NCBI RefSeq assembly: GCF_003382285.1
Contig: NZ_QTJR01000007.1
Location: 186,001 to 250,000, forward strand
Direction of reading: 5' to 3'
DNA from: Lysobacter soli
GTDB lineage: Bacteria; Pseudomonadota; Gammaproteobacteria; Xanthomonadales; Xanthomonadaceae
Length of the DNA: 64,000 nt
Below are positions 17,241-26,130 of the stretch, piece after piece. A model generated the notes under the pieces. It did not search any database, was not told the DNA's origin, and saw nothing but the letters and a program-made list of their open reading frames with translations. A program made the position numbers and the translations under genes. How positions within the stretch are numbered: position 1 is the first letter of the stretch; every line of letters begins with the position of its first letter.

Positions 17241-18710
17241 ATGTCCGCAAGCATTGCCTCGACGTCGAAGGCCGCGACCGTGCGTCGCCGCCCGCTCGCC
17301 GCCGCATTGCTCATCGCGCTCGCGCTGCCGGGGGTAGCCTTCGCGCAGACCGCGAAGGAGAAGGAGCTGGAAGCGCGCGTCGCCCAGCTCGAAGCGATGG
17401 TCCAGCAATTGGTGGCTCAACAGCAGCAGCAACAGACCCAGATCAGCGAAGTGAAGACGGCCCAGGCCACGGCGCCTGCCGCGCCCGCTGCGGCCGCGGC
17501 GCCCGCCACGGCCACTGCCGGCGCGCCGAAGGTCTCGCCGATCCAGGGCACGACGATCACGCCGACCGCCAATCCGAACTCGAAGTTCTACTACGGTGGC
17601 TTCATCAAGCTCGATGCGTCGGTCACTTCGACCAACGACGGCGACATTCCCGACGGCACCGTCGGCCGCCTGTTCTACGTACCCAAGGCGATCCCGGTCG
17701 GCCAGGGCCATCTTCGCGAAGGCGGCACCGACACCGACATGGGCGCCAACTTCTCGCGCTTCTGGTTCGGCGTGGACAGCGATACCGACAACGGCGACAA
17801 GCTGAAGGCCTACCTGGAGTTCGACCTGTTCGGCGGCGGCAGCACGGCCTTCACCGGCAACGAGATCGCCACCAACACCTACGCGCTCACGCTGCGACAG
17901 GCGTACGTGCAGTGGAACAACTGGCTGGCCGGCCAGGCCTGGACGAACTTCCAGGACACCGCGGCGCTGCCGGACACGGTCGACTTCCTCGGCCCGACCG
18001 AAGGCACGGTGTTCGTGCGCCAGGCGCAGTTGCGCTACACCAACGGCCCGTGGTCGTTCTCGATGGAGAACCCGGAAACCGTCTACACGCCGTTCAACGG
18101 CAACATGGCGCAGATCGCCGGCGACGACGGCCCGATGCCCGACCTCACCGCGCGCTACACGATGAAGGGCGACTGGGGCCACTTCGGCATCGCCGGCCTG
18201 GTGCGCCAGCTGAAGTACCAGACCGCGGGCGTCGCGGCGACGCCGACCGCGCCGGCGCGTCCGGCGGTGGAAGACGACACCACCGGTTACGGCATCAGCG
18301 TGTCGGGCAAGTTCAACCTCGGCAAGAACGACGACATCCGCTACATGGTCACCGGCGGCAGCGGCATCGGCCGCTACATCGGCCTGGCGTTGAACAACGA
18401 CGCCGTGCTCGATTCGACGGGCGACCTGGACAACATCGACGTCATCGCCGGCTTCGTCGGCTGGCGCCACGTGTTCAGTCCGAAGCTGCGCACGAACCTG
18501 TTCTACTCGCGCGCCGACTACGACCAGAACACGGACTTCACCGGGCTTGGCATCACCAAGGGCGCGCAGTCGGCGCACTTGAACCTGATCTACACGCCGC
18601 TTCCGAAGCTCGACCTCGGCGCGGAACTGATATGGGGCCAGCGTGAACTCGAAAACGGCGACCGCGGCGAGCTCAACCGCCTGCAGACGCATGTGAAGTA
18701 CAACTTCTAA
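17241..18710 (+). CDS. DcaP-like trimeric outer membrane porin
   Basis: The 489-residue protein has a signal peptide (LALPGVAFAQ, about residue 38), a short coiled coil (KEKELEARVAQLEAMVQQLV) with a glutamine-rich run, an Ala/Pro-rich linker, and a 16-strand barrel with FYYGGFIKLDA, GANFSRFWFG and a C-terminal HVKYNF. This layout is that of the DcaP family, which takes up dicarboxylic and other organic acids in Acinetobacter. The strong SD GGAGGG (17231-17236) supports ATG 17241. It is first in an operon with the MHS transporter 11 bases downstream and is divergent from acs, so the pair may import an organic acid for acetate or acyl-CoA metabolism (inference). Confidence 0.85.
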   Translation: MSASIASTSKAATVRRRPLAAALLIALALPGVAFAQTAKEKELEARVAQLEAMVQQLVAQQQQQQTQISEVKTAQATAPAAPAAAAAPATATAGAPKVSPIQGTTITPTANPNSKFYYGGFIKLDASVTSTNDGDIPDGTVGRLFYVPKAIPVGQGHLREGGTDTDMGANFSRFWFGVDSDTDNGDKLKAYLEFDLFGGGSTAFTGNEIATNTYALTLRQAYVQWNNWLAGQAWTNFQDTAALPDTVDFLGPTEGTVFVRQAQLRYTNGPWSFSMENPETVYTPFNGNMAQIAGDDGPMPDLTARYTMKGDWGHFGIAGLVRQLKYQTAGVAATPTAPARPAVEDDTTGYGISVSGKFNLGKNDDIRYMVTGGSGIGRYIGLALNNDAVLDSTGDLDNIDVIAGFVGWRHVFSPKLRTNLFYSRADYDQNTDFTGLGITKGAQSAHLNLIYTPLPKLDLGAELIWGQRELENGDRGELNRLQTHVKYNF

Positions 18711-18721
18711 GGGGCCAGATC

Positions 18722-20386
18722 GTGTCCACCATCACCGCAAATACGAAAGAGGGCACCCTCAGCCAGGGGCACAAGAAGGTCATCTTCGCCTCCAGCCTGG
18801 GCACCGTGTTCGAGTGGTACGACTTCTATCTGTACGGATCGCTGGCGGCGATCATCGCCAAGCAGTTCTTCAGCGGATTGAACGAAACCAGCGCCTTCAT
18901 CTTCGCGCTGCTCGCGTTCGCCGCCGGCTTCGCGGTGCGTCCGTTCGGCGCGATCGTGTTCGGGCGCCTCGGCGACATGATCGGCCGCAAGTACACGTTC
19001 CTGGTCACCATCGTGATCATGGGCCTGTCGACGTTCCTGGTCGGCATCCTGCCCAACTACGCGTCGATCGGCTTCGCCGCACCGGCGATCCTGATCATCC
19101 TGCGATTGCTGCAGGGCCTGGCGCTGGGTGGTGAGTACGGCGGCGCGGCGACGTACGTGGCCGAACATGCACCGCACGGAAAGCGCGGTCTGTACACCAG
19201 CTTCATCCAGACCACCGCGACGATCGGCCTGTTCCTGTCGCTGCTGGTGATCCTGGGCGTGCGCACGTACCTGGGCACCGAAGCGTTCGAGGCGTGGGGC
19301 TGGCGCATTCCGTTCCTGCTGTCGATCGTGCTGCTCGGCGTGTCGGTGTGGATCCGCATGCAGCTCAACGAGTCGCCGCTGTTCCAGCAGATGAAGGCCG
19401 AGGGCAAGCAGTCCAAGGCGCCGATCACCGAAAGCTTCTTCACGAAGAACGGCAAGATCGTGCTGCTCGCGCTGCTGGGCGCCACCGCCGGCCAGGCCGT
19501 CGTCTGGTATGCGGGCCAGTTCTACGCGATGTACTTCCTGACGCAATCGCTGAAGGTCGATGCGACGACGACCTGGCTGCTCATCGCCGCGGCACTGGCG
19601 ATCGGCACGCCGTTCTTTATCGTGTTCGGCTGGCTCAGCGACAGGATCGGCCGCAAGAAGATCATCATGGCCGGCTGCCTCATCGCGGCGCTCACCTACT
19701 TCCCGCTGTTCAAGGCGCTCACGCACTACGCCAACCCGGCCATCACCGAAGCCAGCGCCAACGCGCCGGCCGTTGTGCACGCCGATCCGCGCACGTGTTC
19801 GTTCCAGTTCGACCCGGTGGGCAAGAAGGTCTTCACCAACTCGTGCGACATCGCCACCGCCGCGCTGGCCAAGGCGGGCATTCCGTACACGATCCAGGCG
19901 GCGCCCGCGGGCAGCCTGGCGCGCGTGACGGTGGGCGACGTCGAAGTGCAGAGCTTCGAAGGCGCGGGGCTGTCGAAGGACGACAGCAAGGCCAAGGGCG
20001 AGGCATTCACGGGTGAGTTGAAGAAGGCGCTGACGGCTGGCGGCTATCCCGAGAAGGCCGACCCGGAGCGCATCAACAAGCCGATGGTGCTGTTGATCCT
20101 GGTGATCCTGGTGCTCTACGTGACGATGGTCTACGGCCCGATCGCCGCATGGCTGGTCGAGCTGTTCCCCACGCGCATCCGCTACACCTCGATGTCGCTG
20201 CCGTACCACATCGGCAACGGCTGGTTCGGCGGCTTCCTGCCGACGATCGCCTTCGCGCTGGTTGCGGCCACGGGCAACATGTACTACGGCCTGTGGTATC
20301 CGATCATCATCGCGCTGATGACCTTCGTGATCGGCTCGCTGTTCCTGCGCGAGACGAAGGACGTGGACATCACGCAGTACGACTGA
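18722..20386 (+). CDS. MHS-family MFS transporter with a periplasmic insertion
   Basis: The 554-residue protein has 12 predicted membrane helices and MHS-family signatures: FEWYDFYLYGSLA in helix 1, RPFGAIVFGRLGDMIGRK after helix 2, and LLQGLALGGEYGG in helix 4. Relatives carry alpha-ketoglutarate, citrate, shikimate or proline by proton symport. Between helices 9 and 10 (about residues 337-453) there is an extra soluble segment of some 115 residues, predicted periplasmic, with a cysteine pair 16 residues apart (TCSFQF ... TNSC). Ordinary MHS members have only a short loop here. GTG start at 18722, 11 bases after the porin stop, so one operon. The substrate is unknown. Confidence 0.88.
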   Translation: MSTITANTKEGTLSQGHKKVIFASSLGTVFEWYDFYLYGSLAAIIAKQFFSGLNETSAFIFALLAFAAGFAVRPFGAIVFGRLGDMIGRKYTFLVTIVIMGLSTFLVGILPNYASIGFAAPAILIILRLLQGLALGGEYGGAATYVAEHAPHGKRGLYTSFIQTTATIGLFLSLLVILGVRTYLGTEAFEAWGWRIPFLLSIVLLGVSVWIRMQLNESPLFQQMKAEGKQSKAPITESFFTKNGKIVLLALLGATAGQAVVWYAGQFYAMYFLTQSLKVDATTTWLLIAAALAIGTPFFIVFGWLSDRIGRKKIIMAGCLIAALTYFPLFKALTHYANPAITEASANAPAVVHADPRTCSFQFDPVGKKVFTNSCDIATAALAKAGIPYTIQAAPAGSLARVTVGDVEVQSFEGAGLSKDDSKAKGEAFTGELKKALTAGGYPEKADPERINKPMVLLILVILVLYVTMVYGPIAAWLVELFPTRIRYTSMSLPYHIGNGWFGGFLPTIAFALVAATGNMYYGLWYPIIIALMTFVIGSLFLRETKDVDITQYD

Positions 20387-20409
20387 TGCAGGTGTGATCT
20401 GGTGATGCG

Positions 20410-20443
20410 ACAACGCCGGCCTTGTGCCGGCGTTGTTGTTTTT
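20410..20443 (+). terminator. Rho-independent terminator of the porin-transporter operon
   Basis: An 11-bp stem ACAACGCCGGC / GCCGGCGTTGT with loop CTTGT is followed by TGTTTTT. It lies 23 bases after the transporter stop. Confidence 0.9.
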
Positions 20444-20478
20444 GGTGATTGCAGCTTGATTATGCTTCGCTTGTTGCT

Positions 20479-20504
20479 GTCATTCCCGCGAAGGCGGGAA
20501 TCCA
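20479..20504. repeat. Dispersed intergenic hairpin repeat (type B)
   Basis: GTCATTCCCGCG-AAG-GCGGGAATCCA type unit. The arms ATTCCCGC and GCGGGAAT pair. It is matched by the inverted copy at 20551-20577. Confidence 0.75.
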
Positions 20505-20550
20505 TCTTGCAGAAGCATCAACTTCCGGAAGGCGTGATACATCGGACAGT

Positions 20551-20577
20551 TGGATTCCCGCGTTCGCGGGAATGACA
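20551..20577. repeat. Dispersed intergenic hairpin repeat (type B), inverted copy
   Basis: TGGATTCCCGCG and CGCGGGAATGAC arms, in opposite orientation to the copy at 20479-20504. Together the two copies could also pair with each other as one long stem flanking a 46-base loop. Confidence 0.75.
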
Positions 20578-20616
20578 GCAGGAACAACGCGCTGCACTCG
20601 CTGAGCACCGCACGCG

Positions 20617-20976
20617 TCACTCGCCAACCAGTTCCCGCCGCCGCTTCCCGCTCAACGAACCCAGCGCGCGCTCGTACGACCACGTCACCAGTTCACGCAG
20701 GTAATCCTCCGGCATGCGGCGTACGTCGACGACCGTCACCCAGTACCAGCGGCCCATCCAGCGCGCTGGCTTGATGCCGGGCTGGTCGGTGAGTTCGACG
20801 AAGCGTTCGGGCGTGACCCGGATACTGAAACGCCAGCGCTCCGGCTCGCTCGTCTTGAAGTACGCGAAGGTCTTTCCGCCGACCGAATAGACGAGGATGT
20901 TCGACGGTTCGCCATGCAGCACTTCCTTCGCCGCGGGGAAGGAAGCGCAGTAGCGTTTGAGGCGCGCGGTATCCAT
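20617..20976 (-). CDS. MmcQ/YjbR-family protein
   Basis: The 119-residue protein matches the YjbR/MmcQ fold (cyaY-like double-stranded sheet): KRYCASFPAAKEVLHGEPSN at the N terminus, GGKTFAYF in the middle, the R-V-T-P-ERF-x-EL region, and WVTVVDVRRMPEDYLRELVTWSYE at the C terminus. Members are small stand-alone proteins annotated as DNA-binding on weak grounds; no enzymatic role is established. The ATG at 20976 gives the usual family length. Its 3' side faces the paired type B repeats at 20479-20577. Confidence 0.85.
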   Translation of the reverse strand: MDTARLKRYCASFPAAKEVLHGEPSNILVYSVGGKTFAYFKTSEPERWRFSIRVTPERFVELTDQPGIKPARWMGRWYWVTVVDVRRMPEDYLRELVTWSYERALGSLSGKRRRELVGE

Positions 20977-21030
20977 CCGCGCATTGTCGCGCGTGCTGCT
21001 GACAGCGCGTTGTCAGCAGAGCACGCACTC

Positions 21031-21057
21031 ACGAAAAAACCCCGCCGGAGCGGGGTT
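21031..21057 (-). terminator. Rho-independent terminator of the indolepyruvate oxidoreductase gene
   Basis: An 8-bp stem AACCCCGC / GCGGGGTT (21038-21045 with 21050-21057), read on the minus strand, is followed by a run of T (AAAAAA on the plus strand at 21034-21039). It lies 39 bases after the minus-strand stop at 21096. Confidence 0.85.
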
Positions 21058-21095
21058 CTTCACATTCACCGCGATTGCGCGAACGCGCCGGGCGA

Positions 21096-24000
21096 TCAAG
21101 CCACCTTCACGATGCGCAACGGGTTGCTCCATTCCTTCAGCAGCTCCGCCTCGCGCTCCTTGGCCTTGTGCAGGTGCGCTTCCTTGACGTGGCCGTAGCC
21201 GCGGATGTGCTCCGGAATGCTCGCGATTTCCGCCGCGAGGTCCACGTTCGAACGAGCCAGCTTGCCGAGCAGGCCTTCCACCGTGCGGAAGTAGTCCTCG
21301 ATCAGCTGGCGCTCCATCCTGCGCTCCTCGGTCTTGCCGAAGATGTCGAACGCACCGCCGCGCAGGAAGCGCAGCTTCGCGAGCCACTTGAACGCGGTGA
21401 ACACCCACGGGCCGAATTCCTGCTTGATCAGGCGGCCCTGCGCGTCCTTCTTCGCCAGCAGCGGCGGAGCAAGATGGAACTTCAGCTTGTAGTCGCCATC
21501 GAACTGCTGCTCCAGGCGGCGCTGGAATTCGCCGCTGGTGTACAGGCGCGCGACTTCGTACTCGTCCTTGTAGGCCATCAGCTTGAACGCATAACGCGCG
21601 ACGGCTTCGGTCAGGTCGGTCGTGCCAGCGACGTTGCGCTCGGCGGCGTGCACTCGCGCGACGAGGTCGTTGTAGCGCTTGGCGTAGGCCGCGTCCTGGT
21701 AGTCGGTGAGGAACTTCACGCGACGCTCGACGATTTCGTCCAGCGAACGCGACAGGCGCTCGTCGTCCAGCGGCATGAAGGCCACGTTGTCGCCGCCATG
21801 GGCCGGCACGTGGCGCAGTTCGTCCTCGCGACGCGTCGTGCGCGGTGCCGAGGTGGCGCCCCACTCGTTGCCTTCCCACGCACCCGGCGACAGCATCGGC
21901 AGCGCGCCCGGCGTCGCTTCGGCGAGCGTCGGCGCGTTGCGGATCAGGCCCGCCGCTTCCATCACGGCGTTCGGATCGATCACCGCCAGGCGGCCCCACG
22001 CAAACGCGGTCTTGTTCATCTCGATGGCCGCGCCATTGAGCTCGATGGCGCGCATCAGCGACTCCATCGACAGCGGCACCAGGCCGTGCTGCCACGCGTA
22101 GCCGAGGATGAAGAGGTTCGTCGCGATCGCGTCGCCCATCAGCGCGGTGGCGAGCTGCGTCGCATCGACGACATGCGGATCGTGGCCGCCGAGCGCGACC
22201 TTCACCGCCGAGATGATGTCGGCCGCCGGGAACTGCATGTCCGGACGCGTGGTGAACGTGCCGGGCATCGCTTCGTAGCTGTTCAGCACGACGTTCGAGC
22301 GGCCCGCGCGCACCTTCGACAGCGCCCAGTAATCGTTGACGACCACCATGTCGCAGCCGAGCACGAGGTCGGCTTCGCCCGCGGCGATGCGCACGGCGTG
22401 GATGTCGTCCGGCGTGCGAGCGATGCGGATGTGCGTGGTCACCGCGCCGCCCTTCTGCGCCAGGCCCGTCTGGTCGAGTACCGTCGCGCCCTTGCCTTCC
22501 AGGTGGCCGGCCATGCCGAGCAGCGCGCCGATCGTCACCACGCCTGTGCCGCCGACGCCGGTGATGAGGATGTTCCAGGGCTGCGAGAGGTCGCTGGCGA
22601 TCTTCGGCATCGGAAGATCGGCGAGGCGATCCTTCGCGGATGAGCCCTTCTTCTTGCGCAGGCCGCCGCCTTCCACCGTCACGAAGCTCGGGCAGAAGCC
22701 GTTGACGCAGCTGTAGTCCTTGTTGCAGTTGCTCTGGTCGATCTCGCGCTTGCGGCCGAACTCGGTTTCCTTCGGCAGCACCGAGACGCAGAACGACTTC
22801 TTGCCGCAGTCGCCGCAGCCTTCGCACACGAGCGAATTGACCATCACGCGCTTCTGCGGATCGACCATCTTGCCGCGCTTGCGGCGACGACGCTTCTCGG
22901 TCGCGCAGGTCTGGTCGTAGATGAGGACCGAGGTGCCCTTCGTCTCGCGCAGGCGCTTCTGGATGGCATCGAGTTCCTTGCGGTCATGGAATTCCATGTC
23001 GCCGGGGAAGATCTCGCGCTTGCTCCACTTCGCGATGTCGTCGGACACCAGGATGATCGTCTGCACGCCTTCGCTGCGCACCTGGTGCGCGATCTGCGGC
23101 ACCGACAGCGTGCCGTCGACGGGCTGGCCGCCGGTCATCGCGACGGCGTCGTTGTAGAGGATCTTGTAGGTGATGTTCACGCCGGTGGCGACCGACTGGC
23201 GGATCGCCAGCGAACCGGAGTGGAAGTACGTGCCGTCGCCCAGGTTCTGGAACACGTGCGGCGTATCGGTGAACGGCGCCTGCCCCGACCACGTCACGCC
23301 TTCGCCGCCCATGTGCGTGAAGGTGTCGGTGCTGCGGTCCATCCACGTGACCATGTAGTGGCAGCCGATGCCGCCCAGCGCGCGCGAACCTTCCGGCACG
23401 ACGGTCGAGGTGTTGTGCGGGCAGCCCGAGCAGTAGTGCGGCACGCGCGGGAACACGGCGCGCGGCAGGGCGAGTTCGGATTCCTTCTCGGCCATCCACG
23501 CCATGACGTTGCGGATGTGCTCGGAATCGTGGAAGCGCTGGATGCGGCGGCCGATGACGCCGGCGATGGTGGCCGGCGTGAGTTCGCCGGTCGAGGGCAG
23601 GATCCATTCGCCGTTCTCGTCGTACTTGCCGACGATGGAGGGGCGCTGGCCGCTCCAGTTGTACATGTACTCCTTCATCTGGCGCTCAATGAAGGCGCGC
23701 TTTTCCTCGACGACGACGATGTCCTCCAGGCCCTGCGCGAAACGCGTGATGCCCACCGGCTCCAGCGGCCAGGTCATGCCGACCTTGTAGACACGGATGC
23801 CGAGGTCGGCGCAGGCCTGCTCGTCCAGGCCGAGGTATTCCAGCGCCTGCAGCACGTCGAGGTAGGACTTGCCGGTGGTCACGATGCCCAGTCGCGCACG
23901 CGGCGAATCGATCACGACGCGATCGATGCCGTTGGCGCGCGCGAACGCCTGCGCGGCCTTCACCGCGTACTTGTGCAGGCGCATTTCCTGGTTCATCGGC

Positions 24001-24782
24001 GGGTCGGGCCAGCGGATGTTGAGCCCGCCTTCCGGCATCTCGAAGTCTTCCGGCAGCACGATGCGCGTGGCCATCGGATCGACGTCGACGGAGGCCGACG
24101 ATTCCACCGTTTCGGCGATCGTCTTGAAGCCCACCCAGCGGCCCGTGTAACGCGACATCGCCCAGCCGACCAGGCCCATGTCGAGGATGTCCTGCACGCC
24201 GGCCGGGTTGAGGATCGGCATCATCGCGCTGACGAATTCGTCTTCCGAGCCGTGCGGCAGCGTCGAGGAACGGCAGGCATGGTCGTCGGCCGCGAGCGCG
24301 AGCACGCCGCCGTACTGCGAGGTGCCGGCGGCATTGGCGTGCTTGAACACGTCGCCGGTGCGATCCACGCCCGGGCCCTTGCCGTACCACATGCCGTACA
24401 CGCCCTGCACTTTCGCGCCGGGGAACAGGTTGGTCTGCTGCGTGCCCCAGACCATCGTCGCGCCGAGGTCCTCGTTGAGGCCCGGAGTGAACTTCACGCC
24501 CGCGTTCTCGAGGAACTTGCGCGCGCGCCACAGCTCCAGGTCGAAACCGCCCAGCGGCGAGCCGCGATAGCCGGAGATGAAACCACCGGTGTTGAGGCCC
24601 GCGGCTTCGTCGCGCAGGCGCTGCATCAGCGGCAGGCGCACCAGCGCCTGCACGCCGGACAGGTAGATGCGGCCCTTCTCGCGGCTGTACTTGTGCTCCA
24701 GCGAGTAGTCGGTGTCGAGCACCGAGTTGGTGAGCGCGGTGTTCGCCGAGGACGGCGAGCTGAGTTCGGCGGTGCTGGTCAT
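21096..24782 (-). CDS. Fused indolepyruvate ferredoxin oxidoreductase
   Basis: The 1228-residue protein fuses the alpha and beta/gamma parts of indolepyruvate:ferredoxin oxidoreductase. The N-terminal half contains GGFISGYRGSPLGGFD and the TPP-binding region GGIGCHYMVTWMD / HMGGEG with CSGCPHNTS. Cysteine clusters follow (VCEGCGDCGKKSFC near residue 655 and SCVNGFCPSF near 690), then the gamma-type domain starting LITGVGGTGVVTIG near 737. It oxidatively decarboxylates aryl- or branched-chain 2-oxo acids to acyl-CoA, reducing a ferredoxin, in amino-acid catabolism. The single-chain form with a C-terminal extension is usual in aerobic Proteobacteria. An extended -10 promoter lies about 100 bases upstream. 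Confidence 0.93.
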   Translation of the reverse strand: MTSTAELSSPSSANTALTNSVLDTDYSLEHKYSREKGRIYLSGVQALVRLPLMQRLRDEAAGLNTGGFISGYRGSPLGGFDLELWRARKFLENAGVKFTPGLNEDLGATMVWGTQQTNLFPGAKVQGVYGMWYGKGPGVDRTGDVFKHANAAGTSQYGGVLALAADDHACRSSTLPHGSEDEFVSAMMPILNPAGVQDILDMGLVGWAMSRYTGRWVGFKTIAETVESSASVDVDPMATRIVLPEDFEMPEGGLNIRWPDPPMNQEMRLHKYAVKAAQAFARANGIDRVVIDSPRARLGIVTTGKSYLDVLQALEYLGLDEQACADLGIRVYKVGMTWPLEPVGITRFAQGLEDIVVVEEKRAFIERQMKEYMYNWSGQRPSIVGKYDENGEWILPSTGELTPATIAGVIGRRIQRFHDSEHIRNVMAWMAEKESELALPRAVFPRVPHYCSGCPHNTSTVVPEGSRALGGIGCHYMVTWMDRSTDTFTHMGGEGVTWSGQAPFTDTPHVFQNLGDGTYFHSGSLAIRQSVATGVNITYKILYNDAVAMTGGQPVDGTLSVPQIAHQVRSEGVQTIILVSDDIAKWSKREIFPGDMEFHDRKELDAIQKRLRETKGTSVLIYDQTCATEKRRRRKRGKMVDPQKRVMVNSLVCEGCGDCGKKSFCVSVLPKETEFGRKREIDQSNCNKDYSCVNGFCPSFVTVEGGGLRKKKGSSAKDRLADLPMPKIASDLSQPWNILITGVGGTGVVTIGALLGMAGHLEGKGATVLDQTGLAQKGGAVTTHIRIARTPDDIHAVRIAAGEADLVLGCDMVVVNDYWALSKVRAGRSNVVLNSYEAMPGTFTTRPDMQFPAADIISAVKVALGGHDPHVVDATQLATALMGDAIATNLFILGYAWQHGLVPLSMESLMRAIELNGAAIEMNKTAFAWGRLAVIDPNAVMEAAGLIRNAPTLAEATPGALPMLSPGAWEGNEWGATSAPRTTRREDELRHVPAHGGDNVAFMPLDDERLSRSLDEIVERRVKFLTDYQDAAYAKRYNDLVARVHAAERNVAGTTDLTEAVARYAFKLMAYKDEYEVARLYTSGEFQRRLEQQFDGDYKLKFHLAPPLLAKKDAQGRLIKQEFGPWVFTAFKWLAKLRFLRGGAFDIFGKTEERRMERQLIEDYFRTVEGLLGKLARSNVDLAAEIASIPEHIRGYGHVKEAHLHKAKEREAELLKEWSNPLRIVKVA

Positions 24783-24886
24783 GCGTGGCTCCGGCGCGAT
24801 GGGGGTCGCGGGGGTGGCTGCGGACGCCCGGCATCACGCCTCACGGCACGTGGCCGCGAGGTCGGAATCCCGAGCAAAGACTCGGA

Positions 24887-24895
24887 ATTGTAGCA
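24887..24895 (-). promoter_or_regulatory. Extended -10 promoter for the indolepyruvate oxidoreductase gene
   Basis: On the minus strand TGCTACAAT (24895 down to 24887) is an extended -10 element (TGn-TACAAT) with no good -35 at 17 bases. Transcription would start near 24880, about 98 bases before the ATG. Confidence 0.45.
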
Positions 24896-24988
24896 GTTGG
24901 GCACGCTTCGACCGCCCGGCGGGTGCCGGGAAGGGTCCGGAGGTGACGCGGGGCGCCCCGTTCAGGCTTACGCCGCTTCCGCTTTCGC

Positions 24989-26122
24989 CTATTCCCCGGA
25001 GATCCAGGTGCCCTGCACGTCCAGGGCGTCGTCCAGCATGACGAGGTCGGCGCGATAACCCGGGGCGATGCGCCCGAGCTCGCCGCCCAGGCCGATGAAC
25101 TGCGCCGGGTACTGCGAGGCCATGCGGCAGGCTTCGTCGAGCGGCAGGCCGAGGCGCTGCACGGTGTTCCGCACGGCCGAGGCCATGTCGAGCGCCGAAC
25201 CCGCCAGCGTGCCGTCGGCCGTGGTGCATTGCCCGTCGCGGCAGATCATCTCCACGCCGTAGAGCGAGAACGCCTCACGCTCTCCGCCGACCGGCGGCAT
25301 GGCGTCGGTGACCAGCATCATCTTCCCGCGTGGGCGTGCGTTGATCGCCACGCGCAGCGATGCGTCGTGCACGTGGTAGCCGTCGACGATGAGTCCGCAC
25401 CACGCGTCGGGATTCTCCAGCGCCGCGCCGACCGCGCCGGGCTCGCGCGAATTCATCGGCGTCATCGCGTTGAACAGGTGCGTGATGCCGGTGATGCCGT
25501 TGGCGAAGCCGTCGCGCAGTTGTTCGTACGTCGCGGCGGTATGACCGGCGGCGATGATGACGCCGCGTTCGGCCAGCGCGCGCAACGTGGCTGCTTCGAA
25601 ACGCTCCGGCGCGAGCGTCACGAGCGTCACGCCGTCCTTGCCCAGCGAGGCGACGAGGTCGAGCTCGGCCGCGTCGGGCGTGTGGAACTTCGACGGATCG
25701 TGCACGCCCTTGCGCGCGGCGTTGAGGTACGGACCTTCCAGATGCACGCCGAGCACGCCCGGCACGCGCTGCGCGATCGCCTCGCGCGTGGCGTCGATCG
25801 CGCGACGCATCACGTCGACGTCGTCGCTGATCAGCGTCGGCAGCATGCCGGTCGTGCCGTACTTGCGATGCGCGGCGGCGATGCGGCGCAGGCCATCGGC
25901 CGTGGGCTCGTCGTTGAACAGCACGTCGCCGCCACCGTTCACCTGCGTGTCGATGAAACCGGGCACGAGATAACGTCCGGCGAGGTCGACCACCTGCGCG
26001 CCCTTCGGCGGCTCGCCCGGCACGACGGCGACGATGTGGCCGTCCTCGACGAGCACGCTGACGTTCGTCTCGAACCCGTTGTCGGTGAGGATGCGGCCGT
26101 TGGTGAAGGCGATGGTGGTCAT
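24989..26122 (-). CDS. nagA: N-acetylglucosamine-6-phosphate deacetylase
   Basis: The 377-residue amidohydrolase removes acetate from GlcNAc-6-phosphate. It shows the family motifs PGFIDTQVNGGGDVLFND, GVHLEGPYLN with the metal-site Glu, AGHTAATYEQ and THLFNAM with metal histidines, and VTDAMPPVGG with the catalytic Asp. The ATG at 26122 comes 8 bases after the nagB-II stop, so the gene is third in the nagQ-nagB-II-nagA operon. The acetate it releases can be used by the acs enzyme encoded at 15068-17020. A full-length, intact gene. Confidence 0.95.
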   Translation of the reverse strand: MTTIAFTNGRILTDNGFETNVSVLVEDGHIVAVVPGEPPKGAQVVDLAGRYLVPGFIDTQVNGGGDVLFNDEPTADGLRRIAAAHRKYGTTGMLPTLISDDVDVMRRAIDATREAIAQRVPGVLGVHLEGPYLNAARKGVHDPSKFHTPDAAELDLVASLGKDGVTLVTLAPERFEAATLRALAERGVIIAAGHTAATYEQLRDGFANGITGITHLFNAMTPMNSREPGAVGAALENPDAWCGLIVDGYHVHDASLRVAINARPRGKMMLVTDAMPPVGGEREAFSLYGVEMICRDGQCTTADGTLAGSALDMASAVRNTVQRLGLPLDEACRMASQYPAQFIGLGGELGRIAPGYRADLVMLDDALDVQGTWISGE

Positions 26123-26130
26123 GGTGATCG

